From NCBI GenBank assembly GCA_021787495.1, contig JAJYLX010000002.1, forward strand, positions 114,458 through 178,457: a stretch of 64,000 bases of DNA. The letters run 5' to 3'. Both the position numbers and the translations under genes were made by a program. Under the pieces are notes generated by a model. It made no database searches. It was not told the DNA's origin and saw only the letters and a program-made list of their open reading frames with translations. This stretch comes from Microcaldota archaeon. GTDB taxonomy: Archaea; Micrarchaeota; Micrarchaeia; Micrarchaeales; Micrarchaeaceae. Shown here piece by piece: positions 1 to 8,198 of this stretch (position 1 is the stretch's first letter; every line of letters starts with the position of its first letter).

Positions 1-94
1 CGCGGTCGTCGCGCTCATCATCGCGCTGATAGTGGCGTCCATCGTGCTCAAAAGGAGAAGGCCCAAGACTGGCGTGGAGGGTGCTGCCGCTTGA
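1..94 (+). CDS. C-terminal end of a membrane-anchored protein (partial)
   Basis: The window opens inside this gene; only about 30 codons remain, read from base 2 to the TGA at 92-94. They encode a hydrophobic helix rich in Ala, Val, Ile and Leu, then a basic KRRRPK cluster and a short tail. That is the layout of a C-terminal membrane anchor with a cytoplasmic stop-transfer signal, as in many archaeal surface proteins. The stop overlaps the TTG start of the next glycosyltransferase gene (TTGA), so the two are probably co-transcribed. The function of the missing part cannot be judged. Confidence 0.6.
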   Translation, partial: AVVALIIALIVASIVLKRRRPKTGVEGAAA

Positions 95-759
95 ACAGGA
101 TAAGCATAGTGATACCGACGCTCAACGAGGAGAAGAACATCGGCGCTGCCATCGGCGAGGTGAAGAGGGTGCTCCGCGGCTACGACTACGAGATAATAGT
201 TGTCGACGGGCATTCAAGGGACTCGACCGTAGGAATCGCCAAGAGGGCTGGCGCGCGGGTGATTTATGATGACTATGGCAAGGGGTCCGCTCTGATAAAA
301 GGGATGCACGCCGCAAGGGGCGGAATAATAATCTCCATGGACGCCGACATGTCGAACAAGCCTGAGGAGCTGAAGCTGCTCATTGCCGGCATAGAGGCGG
401 GGTATGACGTGTGCGTCGGTTCCAGGTTCCTCGTCGGCGGGGGGTCGGACGACATGCCGCTGGTCAGGAAGTTCGGGAACAAGGTCTTCGTCATGCTCGT
501 CAACCTCCTCTACGGCTCAAGGTACACTGACCTCTGCTACGGCTACAGGAGCTTCTCCAGGAGGGCCGTGAGGGAGCTGAGGCTGAGGGAGAAGGGCTTC
601 GGCATAGAGACAGAGATGAACATCCTCGCGCAGAAGAAGCACATGAGGATATTGGAGGTCCCGAGCTACGAGAAGAGGAGGGCGAACGGCGAGGGCAAGC
701 TGCAGAGCCTCTCGGACGGCTGGCGAATACTCAAGACGATAGTCAGGAACATAAGCTGA
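91..759 (+). CDS. Family 2 glycosyltransferase (dolichyl-phosphate sugar synthase type)
   Basis: This 222-residue enzyme is a GT-A glycosyltransferase that probably moves a sugar from a nucleotide donor to a polyprenyl (dolichyl) phosphate on the cytoplasmic face of the membrane. Visible features are the N-terminal SIVIPTLNEEKNI strand-loop, VVDGHSRDST near residue 37, and the metal-binding DAD at 84-86 inside ISMDADMSNK, followed by VGSRF. There is no C-terminal membrane segment, so it is the short soluble DPM1-like type. The start is TTG at 91, overlapping the previous stop; no ATG fits the N-terminus. It lies near two GT-C membrane glycosyltransferases that would use lipid-linked sugars, which fits a surface glycosylation pathway. 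The exact sugar is unknown. Confidence 0.88.
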   Translation: MNRISIVIPTLNEEKNIGAAIGEVKRVLRGYDYEIIVVDGHSRDSTVGIAKRAGARVIYDDYGKGSALIKGMHAARGGIIISMDADMSNKPEELKLLIAGIEAGYDVCVGSRFLVGGGSDDMPLVRKFGNKVFVMLVNLLYGSRYTDLCYGYRSFSRRAVRELRLREKGFGIETEMNILAQKKHMRILEVPSYEKRRANGEGKLQSLSDGWRILKTIVRNIS

Positions 760-779
760 TTAGTTTTATGTGCCAATAT

Positions 780-1139
780 ATGCCAAAGCTACGTGCGGAA
801 ATGATCACAAGGCAGTATATTAACAGGGAGGTCAAGCGGTGGAATAGGCTCATGGGCTGGCTCAAAGAGGAAGTAAAGGATAGATACAGGAACCTAACCA
901 AAAAGGCCTCGCAGCTCTATTATGGGATAGCTACGAGCCACTAATTTGAGGATGGAAACAAGAGGACTGCGTTCATAGCCCCAGAGATTTTCCTCAAGAA
1001 GAATGGGAGACCAATACGGGACAGGTGCCTTGCGGAGCACGTATCCAATTCCCTTTCCTTTCTGGTGGCTGACAGTAAGGCTGACGTCGAAGAAGCGGAA
1101 TCGATGATTAAGAAGCTGACCAAGAGCGAGGTCAGCTAG
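780..1139 (+). pseudogene. Doc/Fic-family toxin, inactivated by an in-frame stop
   Basis: One frame from ATG 780 runs to TAG 1137-1139 and would encode about 119 residues but for a single TAA at 942-944. Around it the protein reads ATSH-stop-FEDGNKRTAF. This is the Fic/Doc active-site loop HPFx(D/E)GNKRT with the proline codon replaced by the stop. The rest has typical Doc length and pattern (LYYGIA before the motif, FLKKNGRP after it). Doc enzymes modify translation factors and are paired with Phd antitoxins; no antitoxin gene is visible here. The N-terminal piece lacks all the catalytic residues after His. The gene overlaps the 3' end of the convergent glycosyltransferase gene by 8 bases. 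Confidence 0.72.
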
Positions 1140-2871
1140 AGTTCACTCCTGTTATCCTGTAGAGCCCGTACAGGTTGCCGCTCGCGTTGTCCTTCGCGGT
1201 CGCTATCGCGACGGTGTTGTACTCCCTCATCACGTTGGTGCACTGCGCCCTCATGTCGGACGTGGTATAGCACCAGAACCCGTAGTCTATGACAAGGCAC
1301 GGGTATGTTGAGCTGTAGTACCTGTACTGCGGCGTCGACGGCCCGGTGAGGTTGAAGAACTGCGTCGAAGTGCGGCCGTTTATATTGAATAGGGTGGGAT
1401 CGAAGCTGAACACGGCGCACGAGCTTGGTATCAGTTGTGCGTTGCTGTACACGAAGTTCTCATAGAACCTCGCGGTCTGCGCCTGTGTTATGTTCCGTGG
1501 GTTTATGGCGAGCTGCGGCGCCATGGACAGCGTCGAGTAGGTTATGACCGCTATCGCAATCACGGCGACCGCCCCGGCAGCGATGGAAGACCTGCGCGTA
1601 CCCCTTGCGATCCTGATCCCCTCTCCGACGGCATAGCCTCCGAGGAGGCTCGTCACAGGGATCAGGGCCAGCATGAACCTCCAGTCGACCCCGAACAGGA
1701 CGGAACCCGCGTAGAACGCGGTGTAGATGAGGAAGATGGCACCAAACCAGAGCGAGAGCGCCGCCCATTCCCTCTTCCTGTACGCGGCCAGAAGCGCCAG
1801 CCCGATTACAGCCAGCAGGGTGAAGAGCATCGGCTGCATTATCGGGTAGTTAGTCTGCAAAGATGAGTAAGCATTGACCCAGAACAGGGCGTTGGAGCAG
1901 ATGTTCGCCCCGAAGTTCTGCAGGTTTATCGTGCCGGTCACGTTCATGTATCCGGTGCCGCACGTGTTCTGTATCTGCGTGCCTATCGCACCGTAGGTAT
2001 CGTTCGCCGCTATCGTGGTGACGTACAGCACCTCCGGCAGCACGACCAGCAGCGCAATCAGCGCGACCACCAGCAGCTTGGTGTTGAGCAGGTTCCCCCT
2101 TATGAGGCGGAGGTTAGATTTCACAGAGTCGGCGACAGACTTCCCGTCAAGGACGAGGTACATGAGCGGGAACAGGACGAGGTACGCCCCCGCGTCGACC
2201 TTCGTATAGGCGACGAATGCGAGCGAGAACGCGAAGAACGCCAGCGTCCACGCCCTCTTCCTCCTTATGAACAGGAGCATCGCGACCAGCGCGACAACCG
2301 AGTAGAACATCATCAGCATGTCCGAGGTCGTGGGGGCGGCCCACACTAGTATTATTGGGGAGAGCGCCATGAGCAGCTCGGAGAAGAGCGAGTGCCAGAA
2401 CCTGCCGAAGAGCAGGAACGCGGCGAAGAACGTCACTAGCACGGCGAGCGCCGATACCAGTATGTACTCGTTGAAAACGACAGCCCTACTGACCCCGAAC
2501 AGACCGAATCCGAGCGCGATGTTGAACGACGTGCCGACGGGCTCGTGGAAGATCTGCCCGGCGAAGCACTGCACGGGGGTGCCGTAGTTGCACATCCATG
2601 CCTGCCCGCTGTGGAGCAGCGCCTGTGCGCCCCCCTGGTATATTGCGTCGTCGAAGAAGAGCTGCTGGGTCGGCTTCACGAGCGACAGCTCGACCGCGAG
2701 GAAGAGTGCCATGACGATGAGCGCATAGCCGATATAGGCCTTCCTGAATCCTCGAGACCTGAACACGGAGAGGATGTCCCTCCGCGACATGGCAATGGAA
2801 ACGAGCATGCCGATGAACGAGAGCAGTATGCCGATCGTGAAAAGGTACTCCTCAGTGCCGACGTCAATCAT
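1132..2871 (-). CDS. GT-C membrane glycosyltransferase (GT39/ArnT-like)
   Basis: A 579-residue polytopic membrane protein with about 11 to 13 hydrophobic segments. Right after the first long segment (residues 45-62) a loop carries FFDDAIYQ (acidic pair at 74-75), the position of the catalytic acidic motif in GT-C enzymes such as PMT, ArnT and STT3 relatives. Such enzymes take a sugar from a polyprenyl-phosphate donor and transfer it outside the membrane. The ATG at 2871 is preceded by GAGGTAAG, a good Shine-Dalgarno. It begins 11 bases after the carbamoyltransferase gene, so the two form an operon. Acceptor and sugar cannot be read from sequence. Confidence 0.8.
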   Translation of the reverse strand: MIDVGTEEYLFTIGILLSFIGMLVSIAMSRRDILSVFRSRGFRKAYIGYALIVMALFLAVELSLVKPTQQLFFDDAIYQGGAQALLHSGQAWMCNYGTPVQCFAGQIFHEPVGTSFNIALGFGLFGVSRAVVFNEYILVSALAVLVTFFAAFLLFGRFWHSLFSELLMALSPIILVWAAPTTSDMLMMFYSVVALVAMLLFIRRKRAWTLAFFAFSLAFVAYTKVDAGAYLVLFPLMYLVLDGKSVADSVKSNLRLIRGNLLNTKLLVVALIALLVVLPEVLYVTTIAANDTYGAIGTQIQNTCGTGYMNVTGTINLQNFGANICSNALFWVNAYSSLQTNYPIMQPMLFTLLAVIGLALLAAYRKREWAALSLWFGAIFLIYTAFYAGSVLFGVDWRFMLALIPVTSLLGGYAVGEGIRIARGTRRSSIAAGAVAVIAIAVITYSTLSMAPQLAINPRNITQAQTARFYENFVYSNAQLIPSSCAVFSFDPTLFNINGRTSTQFFNLTGPSTPQYRYYSSTYPCLVIDYGFWCYTTSDMRAQCTNVMREYNTVAIATAKDNASGNLYGLYRITGVNSS

Positions 2872-2882
2872 GCGCGCTTACC

Positions 2883-4586
2883 TCACTTGACACCCAGCCT
2901 GTTCTCGATAAAGAGGCCGTCCATGAACATGTAGCGCGTCTTCGTCGCCTTCATGGTCTGTATGGCGTCCTCAGGGGTCATCACTATCGGCTGACCGTGT
3001 ATGTTGAAGCTGGTGTTGAGCACTATCGCGTCCCCGCCGTGGCGCTTCACGTGCTTTATGAGGTCGTAGTAGGGTCTGTTCTCCTGCCCCACCATGTGCG
3101 CCCTTGCGGATCCGTCCACGTGCATGACGGCCCTCGTCACGGGGCGCTTGTCCTCCCTCACCATGTACGCCATGGTCATGTACTTGTCCGCGCCCTTCGC
3201 GTCGTACTCAAGGAGGCTGTGCGCCTCGTCCTCGGCGATGGACGGCGCGAACGGCTGGAACCACTCCCTTTTCTTCACATAGAGGTTGAGTTTGTCCTTC
3301 ACCTCCTCGGAATTGCTGGGCGCTAGTATGCTCCTGTCTCCTAGGGCTCTGGGCCCGTATTCCATGCGCCCCTGGAACCAGAAAACGTAGTTGCCGTTGT
3401 GTATCAGCTCCGCCGCGTGGCCCGACTGGTCGGGGTCGCGCTCGAATCTCAAGGATCTGTCCTTTTCGAGTGCCGCCTTCGCCTCCTCCTCAGTGTAGGA
3501 GTTGCCCAGATAGGCGGAGAACCTGTGAGACGTGGTGCCGTTCAGCTCGTAGTTCGCGTACAGCGCCCCCCCGAGCGCCATGCCCCCGTCGCCCATGTGC
3601 GGGAATATGTACCAGTGATGGAGCGCATCGAGGTTCCTGACCATCATGTTCGCCTTCACGTTCGAGAACAGCCCTCCGGCGAACGCGACGTCGTGGACGT
3701 TGTACCTGTCGATTGCGTTGCTGACGAACCTCGAGAGCGTGACCTCAAGCAGCTGCTGCGCCATATAGGAGAACTGCTCCCTAGGCATTTGCCATGCGAT
3801 CCTCTGGAGCGTATCGTACTGCCTCGTGGGGGAATACTTCGCGCGTATGGTCGTGCCTTCGACCCTGAAGAAGTCCTTGAACCTGTTCTCCTCGAAGTCG
3901 AATGGGTACGAGAAGTCGGCCATCGCCATTACCTTGCCCTCGTCTTCCAGCTCCCTCATCCCTACTATGTTCGTAACCTGCTCGTAGAATATGCCGATCG
4001 AGTCCCTCGCCCTTATCGCGAGCTTCCTGTGCATCTTCCCGTTCTCCATTATGCTGACCGACCCGCACAGCCCGTCGCCGAGGCCGTCGAGAGTTATGAC
4101 CAGCGCCCTGCTGAACGGGGATGTGAACGCTGCGGTGGCCGCGTGCGCCGCGTGGTGCTCCACCACGTGCAGCCTGAAGTCGCTGAACCCCATCACCCTG
4201 AGCTGTCTGGCAACCACCGCCTTGCTGACCGCCGCGCTCCCCGGAGTCACGCCTATCGAGGTGAGCGAGTACTTCAGGTTGTGGCGGAAGGTCTCGAATC
4301 TCGGCTTGAGCATCTTCCTCCTCCTGAACATGTAGTAGTTCTCCTTCATCGAGGGGAAGACGCGCTCGAGCGTCTTTGTGAACTCGGTCGTGGTGAACGC
4401 CACGTGGTCTATGTCGCTCGGCTTGAGGCCGGCGTGCGCCAGCGCGGCGTTTATCGAGTGCACAGGGAACCTTATCTCGAGCTTCCGCTTCGTGTAGCGC
4501 TCCTCGTTCGCCGCGAACACGACTTTGTCGTCTTCCACGAGCGCCGCCCCCGCATCATGCCCGTCCCACACCCCTAGGATATACAT
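2883..4586 (-). CDS. NodU/CmcH-type carbamoyltransferase
   Basis: A carbamoyltransferase of the NodU/TobZ/HypF-like family, which activates carbamoyl phosphate with ATP and places the carbamoyl group on a hydroxyl, typically of a sugar. Diagnostic pieces in order are DGHDAGAALV at the N-terminus, EERYTKRK, HHAAHAATAAF (metal and carbamoyl-adenylate site), TLDGLGDG, FAGGLFSNVKAN, GRMEYGPRALGDRS in the C-terminal domain and NTSFNIHGQPIV. The length of 567 residues is normal. I chose ATG 4586, giving MYILGVWDGHDAGA, over an upstream TTG at 4604 because family members start this way. Its operon partner is a GT-C glycosyltransferase, so a carbamoylated surface glycan is likely, which is inference. 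Confidence 0.92.
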   Translation of the reverse strand: MYILGVWDGHDAGAALVEDDKVVFAANEERYTKRKLEIRFPVHSINAALAHAGLKPSDIDHVAFTTTEFTKTLERVFPSMKENYYMFRRRKMLKPRFETFRHNLKYSLTSIGVTPGSAAVSKAVVARQLRVMGFSDFRLHVVEHHAAHAATAAFTSPFSRALVITLDGLGDGLCGSVSIMENGKMHRKLAIRARDSIGIFYEQVTNIVGMRELEDEGKVMAMADFSYPFDFEENRFKDFFRVEGTTIRAKYSPTRQYDTLQRIAWQMPREQFSYMAQQLLEVTLSRFVSNAIDRYNVHDVAFAGGLFSNVKANMMVRNLDALHHWYIFPHMGDGGMALGGALYANYELNGTTSHRFSAYLGNSYTEEEAKAALEKDRSLRFERDPDQSGHAAELIHNGNYVFWFQGRMEYGPRALGDRSILAPSNSEEVKDKLNLYVKKREWFQPFAPSIAEDEAHSLLEYDAKGADKYMTMAYMVREDKRPVTRAVMHVDGSARAHMVGQENRPYYDLIKHVKRHGGDAIVLNTSFNIHGQPIVMTPEDAIQTMKATKTRYMFMDGLFIENRLGVK

Positions 4587-4707
4587 CTGACCACGGAAAA
4601 GCAATAGAATTCATGGACCGAAGACTTATTAATTGCAGCAGTGCAAGTCCGTGCTGTCGCAGGGCATCCATCCTGCCGTGGCGCTCCCAGCGAGGCCTGC
4701 ACCCCAG

Positions 4708-6606
4708 TCATGTGGCCCCAAATGCGGCCACGGGGCACTGGTAATAATAATCCCCGTAATAGATGCCGCACACCACGAGTGTCGCATTGCTGTTATTGGT
4801 CTTCAGCGAGAAGCTGATGTCGCCCCTCCCATCGGCGTCGAGCACATTCCTGTTTAGCTCATACAGCCCGGTTCCAGCCGATGCGTTCACGCTATGCACG
4901 TAGAGTATCGTCTGGTTGAACAGGCCGTACATCCCGCCTTCGCTGTCGAACGCCATGAAGGAGAGGTTGGCCCGCGAGGGCAGGTCATAGCTCAGCGTCC
5001 CGGAGTATACGAGACCCCCGCTCACGCGCGACAATGTAACGTTGCCCACGGCGACGTCGAATGCGGCGGTGTAAGCGGAATGCGCCGCGTAGACGTACAT
5101 TCCGCCCCCGACCGCCAGCACGGCGAGCACTCCTGCCGCAATATAGCGTCCCGACTTCCCTGTGGCTCTGGAGAAGAGGCTCCCGCGCGCCGCCATCCGC
5201 CTTCCTGTTATGGAGAGCGACAGCACGAAGAAGCATATGAACATGGAATAGTAGACCGGCAGGTCCCTGTACATGAACAGGAAGGGCACGAGGCTGAGCA
5301 GGCCTATCAGCCGCTTGTCGTTCCTGTACAGTAGCACCGCGATGACGCCGATGACCGCCGCCAGGAAAAGGACCTCGAACGAGCCGAGCGGCACCGGATA
5401 GAACAGCGACAGCAGGTAAGCGAACGTGCCAGAGTACCCTGGCAGCATCATCACGTCCGAGTGGGTGAGCGCGCCCAGCCCGTTGCTCAGCGGGTTAGGC
5501 CCGCCGCCGAGGAAGAAGTAGCCGTTTACCATCAGGAATATGAGCAGCGTGCCGCCGAGGGCCAGCGACCCGCGCCTGAACCCGCCGTTGTTGAATGCGT
5601 AGACAATGAACAGCAGGACGGGCAGCCATAGGATCTGCTGCAACGCGGCCGCCACGCCGAGCGGTATGAAAAGATACCCGCTGTCTATCTTCGCGTAGGC
5701 AATGAGGAGCACGGCCAGCATGAGCGGCCAGACAGCTGACACTATCATGCTTATGAATATGGCCATGAAGGCCAGCGCGGCGAAATCAGGCCTTGCGAGA
5801 TCCTCAGCCCTTTTGGACCAGGCGAACGCGAAGACCAGCACGAGCAGGTAGAGCGCGATGCTCACTCCTACCGCGCTTCCCGCGTCCATCCCCGCAAGCT
5901 GCATTGCCAGGTAGGATGGCAGGAGCGCCATTGGGTAGAGCGCCGGGTATATGAGGGTGCCGCTCGCTGTGTTGCCGGCGGAGAGCGTCACGCCGCTTGT
6001 CTCATTCGCCCTCAATGCGGCCAGCTCCCCCGCTGCGAAGCTCATGGTGTACGGGTTATGGCCAGACAGCATCGCCTGGAGTGCGCTCGTGCCTATGAAC
6101 TGCTCGTCGCTCGCGATGCCGTGCCAGTTGAGCGCCACGGCGAACGCCGTCATGCCTATCGCGGCCGCTACGAAGACAACAGCCACCAGCATTGATGCGC
6201 GCCCGAACGCCCTCTTCCTTGCCGAAAAGAGCGCCAGAGAGACCGCCAGGAGAGGCATCATGATGATGATGGCAGCCACAATCACATCGACGGAGAAGCG
6301 CGCGAGCGCAGCATCCACGGCAGGGGCAAAGGCCCACGTTGCGATTGCCATGCAAGCGAACGCGGCGAACGCAACCAGGAGCAAGGCGCGCAGCGCCAGC
6401 CTTCCTTTAGGGGCCTTGCGATGCACAAGCTGCAGGCCCGCGTACGCCACGGTCGCGGCGACGAACACCGTGGCGGCCACAGCCAGGAAGGGCGAGAGGA
6501 TGACCGCCGCAGGCAGGATGTAGAAATATATGGCGAGCAGCGCCAGCGCCGACACCGCCCCGTAACGGTCAAGGCAGCCGATAAGGTAATCGACAACAAG
6601 GGCCAT
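4708..6606 (-). CDS. GT-C-like polytopic membrane glycosyltransferase
   Basis: A very hydrophobic protein of about 632 residues with 12 or more membrane helices and a C-terminal domain of about 120 residues bearing several N-glycosylation sequons, so that domain is probably outside the cell. After a long helical bundle a loop holds GIASDEQFIG (acidic pair at 170-171 counted from the GTG), and then SGHNPYT. This DE loop followed by G-x-NPY is typical of GT-C enzymes of the GT39/GT87 kind. A GTG at 6615 is an alternative start; ATG 6606 is preferred. The upstream region (6616-6660) has an A/T-rich promoter-like stretch and the gene diverges from the pilin operon. Confidence 0.72.
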   Translation of the reverse strand: MALVVDYLIGCLDRYGAVSALALLAIYFYILPAAVILSPFLAVAATVFVAATVAYAGLQLVHRKAPKGRLALRALLLVAFAAFACMAIATWAFAPAVDAALARFSVDVIVAAIIIMMPLLAVSLALFSARKRAFGRASMLVAVVFVAAAIGMTAFAVALNWHGIASDEQFIGTSALQAMLSGHNPYTMSFAAGELAALRANETSGVTLSAGNTASGTLIYPALYPMALLPSYLAMQLAGMDAGSAVGVSIALYLLVLVFAFAWSKRAEDLARPDFAALAFMAIFISMIVSAVWPLMLAVLLIAYAKIDSGYLFIPLGVAAALQQILWLPVLLFIVYAFNNGGFRRGSLALGGTLLIFLMVNGYFFLGGGPNPLSNGLGALTHSDVMMLPGYSGTFAYLLSLFYPVPLGSFEVLFLAAVIGVIAVLLYRNDKRLIGLLSLVPFLFMYRDLPVYYSMFICFFVLSLSITGRRMAARGSLFSRATGKSGRYIAAGVLAVLAVGGGMYVYAAHSAYTAAFDVAVGNVTLSRVSGGLVYSGTLSYDLPSRANLSFMAFDSEGGMYGLFNQTILYVHSVNASAGTGLYELNRNVLDADGRGDISFSLKTNNSNATLVVCGIYYGDYYYQCPVAAFGAT

Positions 6607-6681
6607 TGCGAACACTCAAGTATAGCATCGATGCCGATATAGAAAGCTTTTTATTTGTTCTTTTGCTGTAATAGTTAGTTA

Positions 6682-6708
6682 TAAGTAACATAAGTAACAT
6701 TAGTAACA
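6682..6708 (+). repeat. Three tandem 9-bp repeats in the promoter of transfer locus 1
   Basis: TAAGTAACA, TAAGTAACA and TTAGTAACA follow each other without gap at 6682-6690, 6691-6699 and 6700-6708, with a partial fourth unit after them. They end about 20 bases before the first pilin-like gene. The upstream AGTTATAAGT (6676-6685) may be the TATA element, which would place transcription start near 6708. A regulator-binding array is a reasonable guess; no regulator is identified. Confidence 0.5.
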
Positions 6709-6727
6709 TTAGTTTTTCGGTGTACGC

Positions 6728-7132
6728 ATGGATAAAGTAACAGGCAGGTGGATGCTGTTCACGCACGCGAGGTACAAGTTCTTGGCACTGGCGGCGCTGG
6801 TCGTCGCCATGTCGACGCTGACGATTGCAACGGCTCAGGCAACGGCGCTGACGACCGCGCTCTGCGGCATCATTACGCAGGTCCAGGAAGTGATATTCTT
6901 CATCGCCTTGGCACTCATGATAATAGGAGGCTCCCTCTACGCCGCGGCGCACATGCTGCCTGCGCAGCAGAGGGGCGCCCTACAGGGCTACGGCATGGGA
7001 ATGATAATCGGCGGAGTGGTAGGAGTGATCCTCGTGCTCGTAGCGCCGTATGTCCTGAACATGATACTGACCAACTCCGCAGCATCCGGCAGCGGCGTCT
7101 CGCTGGCAAACTGCGGCATCTTCGCGGTATGA
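6728..7132 (+). CDS. Two-helix pilin-like protein, copy 1 (VirB2/TrbC/CedA1-like)
   Basis: A 134-residue small membrane protein. Residues about 16-38 form a signal-peptide-like hydrophobic stretch ending in ATAQATA. The mature part has a first helix (VIFFIALALMIIGGSLYAAA), a short cytoplasmic loop with HMLPAQQRGALQG, and a second helix (GMIIGGVVGVILVLVAP). This signal plus two-helix layout is that of VirB2/TrbC conjugative pilins and of the archaeal CedA1/TedC pilins. It heads the locus, with VirB6-like and VirB4-like genes downstream, which supports that role. From about base 6936 onward its DNA is identical to the next copy, so its C-terminus is the same as in copy 2 while the signal region differs. 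Confidence 0.72.
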   Translation: MDKVTGRWMLFTHARYKFLALAALVVAMSTLTIATAQATALTTALCGIITQVQEVIFFIALALMIIGGSLYAAAHMLPAQQRGALQGYGMGMIIGGVVGVILVLVAPYVLNMILTNSAASGSGVSLANCGIFAV

Positions 7133-7884
7133 ACCTTTAGTGTGTTCATGTCAGACATAGTGAAAGGATCGGTTGCGTTACTTGCTGGGCACAGCAGGAT
7201 CCTCGTCCTGCTTGCCGTCGCAGGTGCGATGCTCTCCGTTCCGGTGGCCGCTCAGGCAACGGCGCTGACGACCGCGCTCTGCGGCATCGTCACGCAGGTC
7301 CAGGAGGTAATATTCTTCATAGCGCTCGCCCTGATGATCATCGGGGGCTCTCTCTACGCCGCGGCGCACATGCTGCCTGCGCAGCAGAGGGGCGCCCTAC
7401 AGGGCTACGGCATGGGAATGATAATCGGCGGAGTGGTAGGAGTGATCCTCGTGCTCGTAGCGCCGTATGTCCTGAACATGATACTGACCAACTCCGCAGC
7501 ATCCGGCAGCGGCGTCTCGCTGGCAAACTGCGGCATCTTCGCGGTATGAACCTTTAGTGTGTTCATGTCAGACATAGTGAAAGGATCGGTTGCGTTACTT
7601 GCTGGGCACAGCAGGATCCTCGTCCTGCTTGCCGTCGCAGGTGCGATGCTCTCCGTTCCGGTGGCCGCTCAGGCAACGGCGCTGACGACCGCGCTCTGCG
7701 GCATCGTCACGCAGGTCCAGGAGGTAATATTCTTCATAGCGCTCGCCCTGATGATCATCGGGGGCTCTCTCTACGCCGCGGCGCACATGCTGCCTGCGCA
7801 GCAGAGGGGCGCCCTACAGGGCTACGGCATGGGAATGATAATCGGCGGAGTGGTAGGAGTGATCCTCGTGCTCGTAGCGCCGTA
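6936..7884 (+). repeat. 417-bp-period tandem duplication of the pilin gene
   Basis: The stretch 6936 to about 7467 recurs at 7353 to about 7884 with no difference that I can see by eye, including the intergenic AACCTTTAGTGTG and the complete start region of copies 2 and 3. The offset is exactly 417 bases. Identity at silent positions and in the spacer means a recent tandem duplication or active gene conversion. A collapsed or expanded assembly is also possible. Confidence 0.85.
7148..7549 (+). CDS. Two-helix pilin-like protein, copy 2
   Basis: Same architecture as copy 1: an N-terminal hydrophobic signal (residues about 15-35, ending VPVAAQATA), then two membrane helices joined by the basic LPAQQRGALQG loop, and the tail SGVSLANCGIFAV. 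The signal region and first third match copy 3, the last two thirds match both neighbours. ATG 7148 is preferred over GTG 7142. The three copies sit 9 to 16 bases apart and are surely one transcript. Several nearly identical pilin genes could raise dosage or supply variants. Confidence 0.72.
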   Translation: MSDIVKGSVALLAGHSRILVLLAVAGAMLSVPVAAQATALTTALCGIVTQVQEVIFFIALALMIIGGSLYAAAHMLPAQQRGALQGYGMGMIIGGVVGVILVLVAPYVLNMILTNSAASGSGVSLANCGIFAV

Positions 7885-8098
7885 CCTGCTGAGCACCATA
7901 CTGAACAATTCCAGCGCCTCCGGCAAGGTGAGCCTGGCTGGGTGCGGCATATTCTCGGTCGGCGGCGCGGCAGGTGGTGGAGGCGGTGGCGGGGGCTCTC
8001 CGCTAAATTGCAAGTATGGATCGTATACCGATACCAATGGCAATATCAAGTGCTGCCCGTTTCCTCCCGGCAACGGCAACAACCCTCCCGGATGCTGA
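7565..8098 (+). CDS. Two-helix pilin-like protein, copy 3, with Gly-rich Cys-containing tail
   Basis: The first two thirds equal copy 2, but the end of the second helix diverges (YLLSTILNNSSASGKVSLAGC) and the protein continues with a run of about nine glycines and a 36-residue tail. The tail has Cys residues in NCKYGSY, KCCPFPPG and the final PPGC. The tail follows the last helix, so by the VirB2 topology it would be outside the cell and could be disulphide-bonded. It may be a minor or tip form of the pilin, or an adhesin-like variant. The start ATG is at 7565, with GTG 7559 as alternative. Confidence 0.7.
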   Translation: MSDIVKGSVALLAGHSRILVLLAVAGAMLSVPVAAQATALTTALCGIVTQVQEVIFFIALALMIIGGSLYAAAHMLPAQQRGALQGYGMGMIIGGVVGVILVLVAPYLLSTILNNSSASGKVSLAGCGIFSVGGAAGGGGGGGGSPLNCKYGSYTDTNGNIKCCPFPPGNGNNPPGC

Positions 8099-8198
8099 CG
8101 GAATGCTGCGCGCGTTTGAGGCGCCGCGTGGCCCAATGCCTACCACCAGCATACCTTTTATTCCTTTTCAGCGAGTATAGGGTGCGAGGCGTACTAAA

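Noticed and set aside
942..944. Stop-codon read-through or recoding in the Doc gene
   Set aside because: The codon is TAA, not TAG or TGA, so pyrrolysine or selenocysteine insertion is not expected; a pseudogene is simpler.
3399..4577. Long open frame (392 codons) on the plus strand inside the carbamoyltransferase gene
   Set aside because: It is antisense to a gene with clear family motifs; high GC creates such shadows. Its Val/Arg/His-rich translation is typical of an antisense frame.
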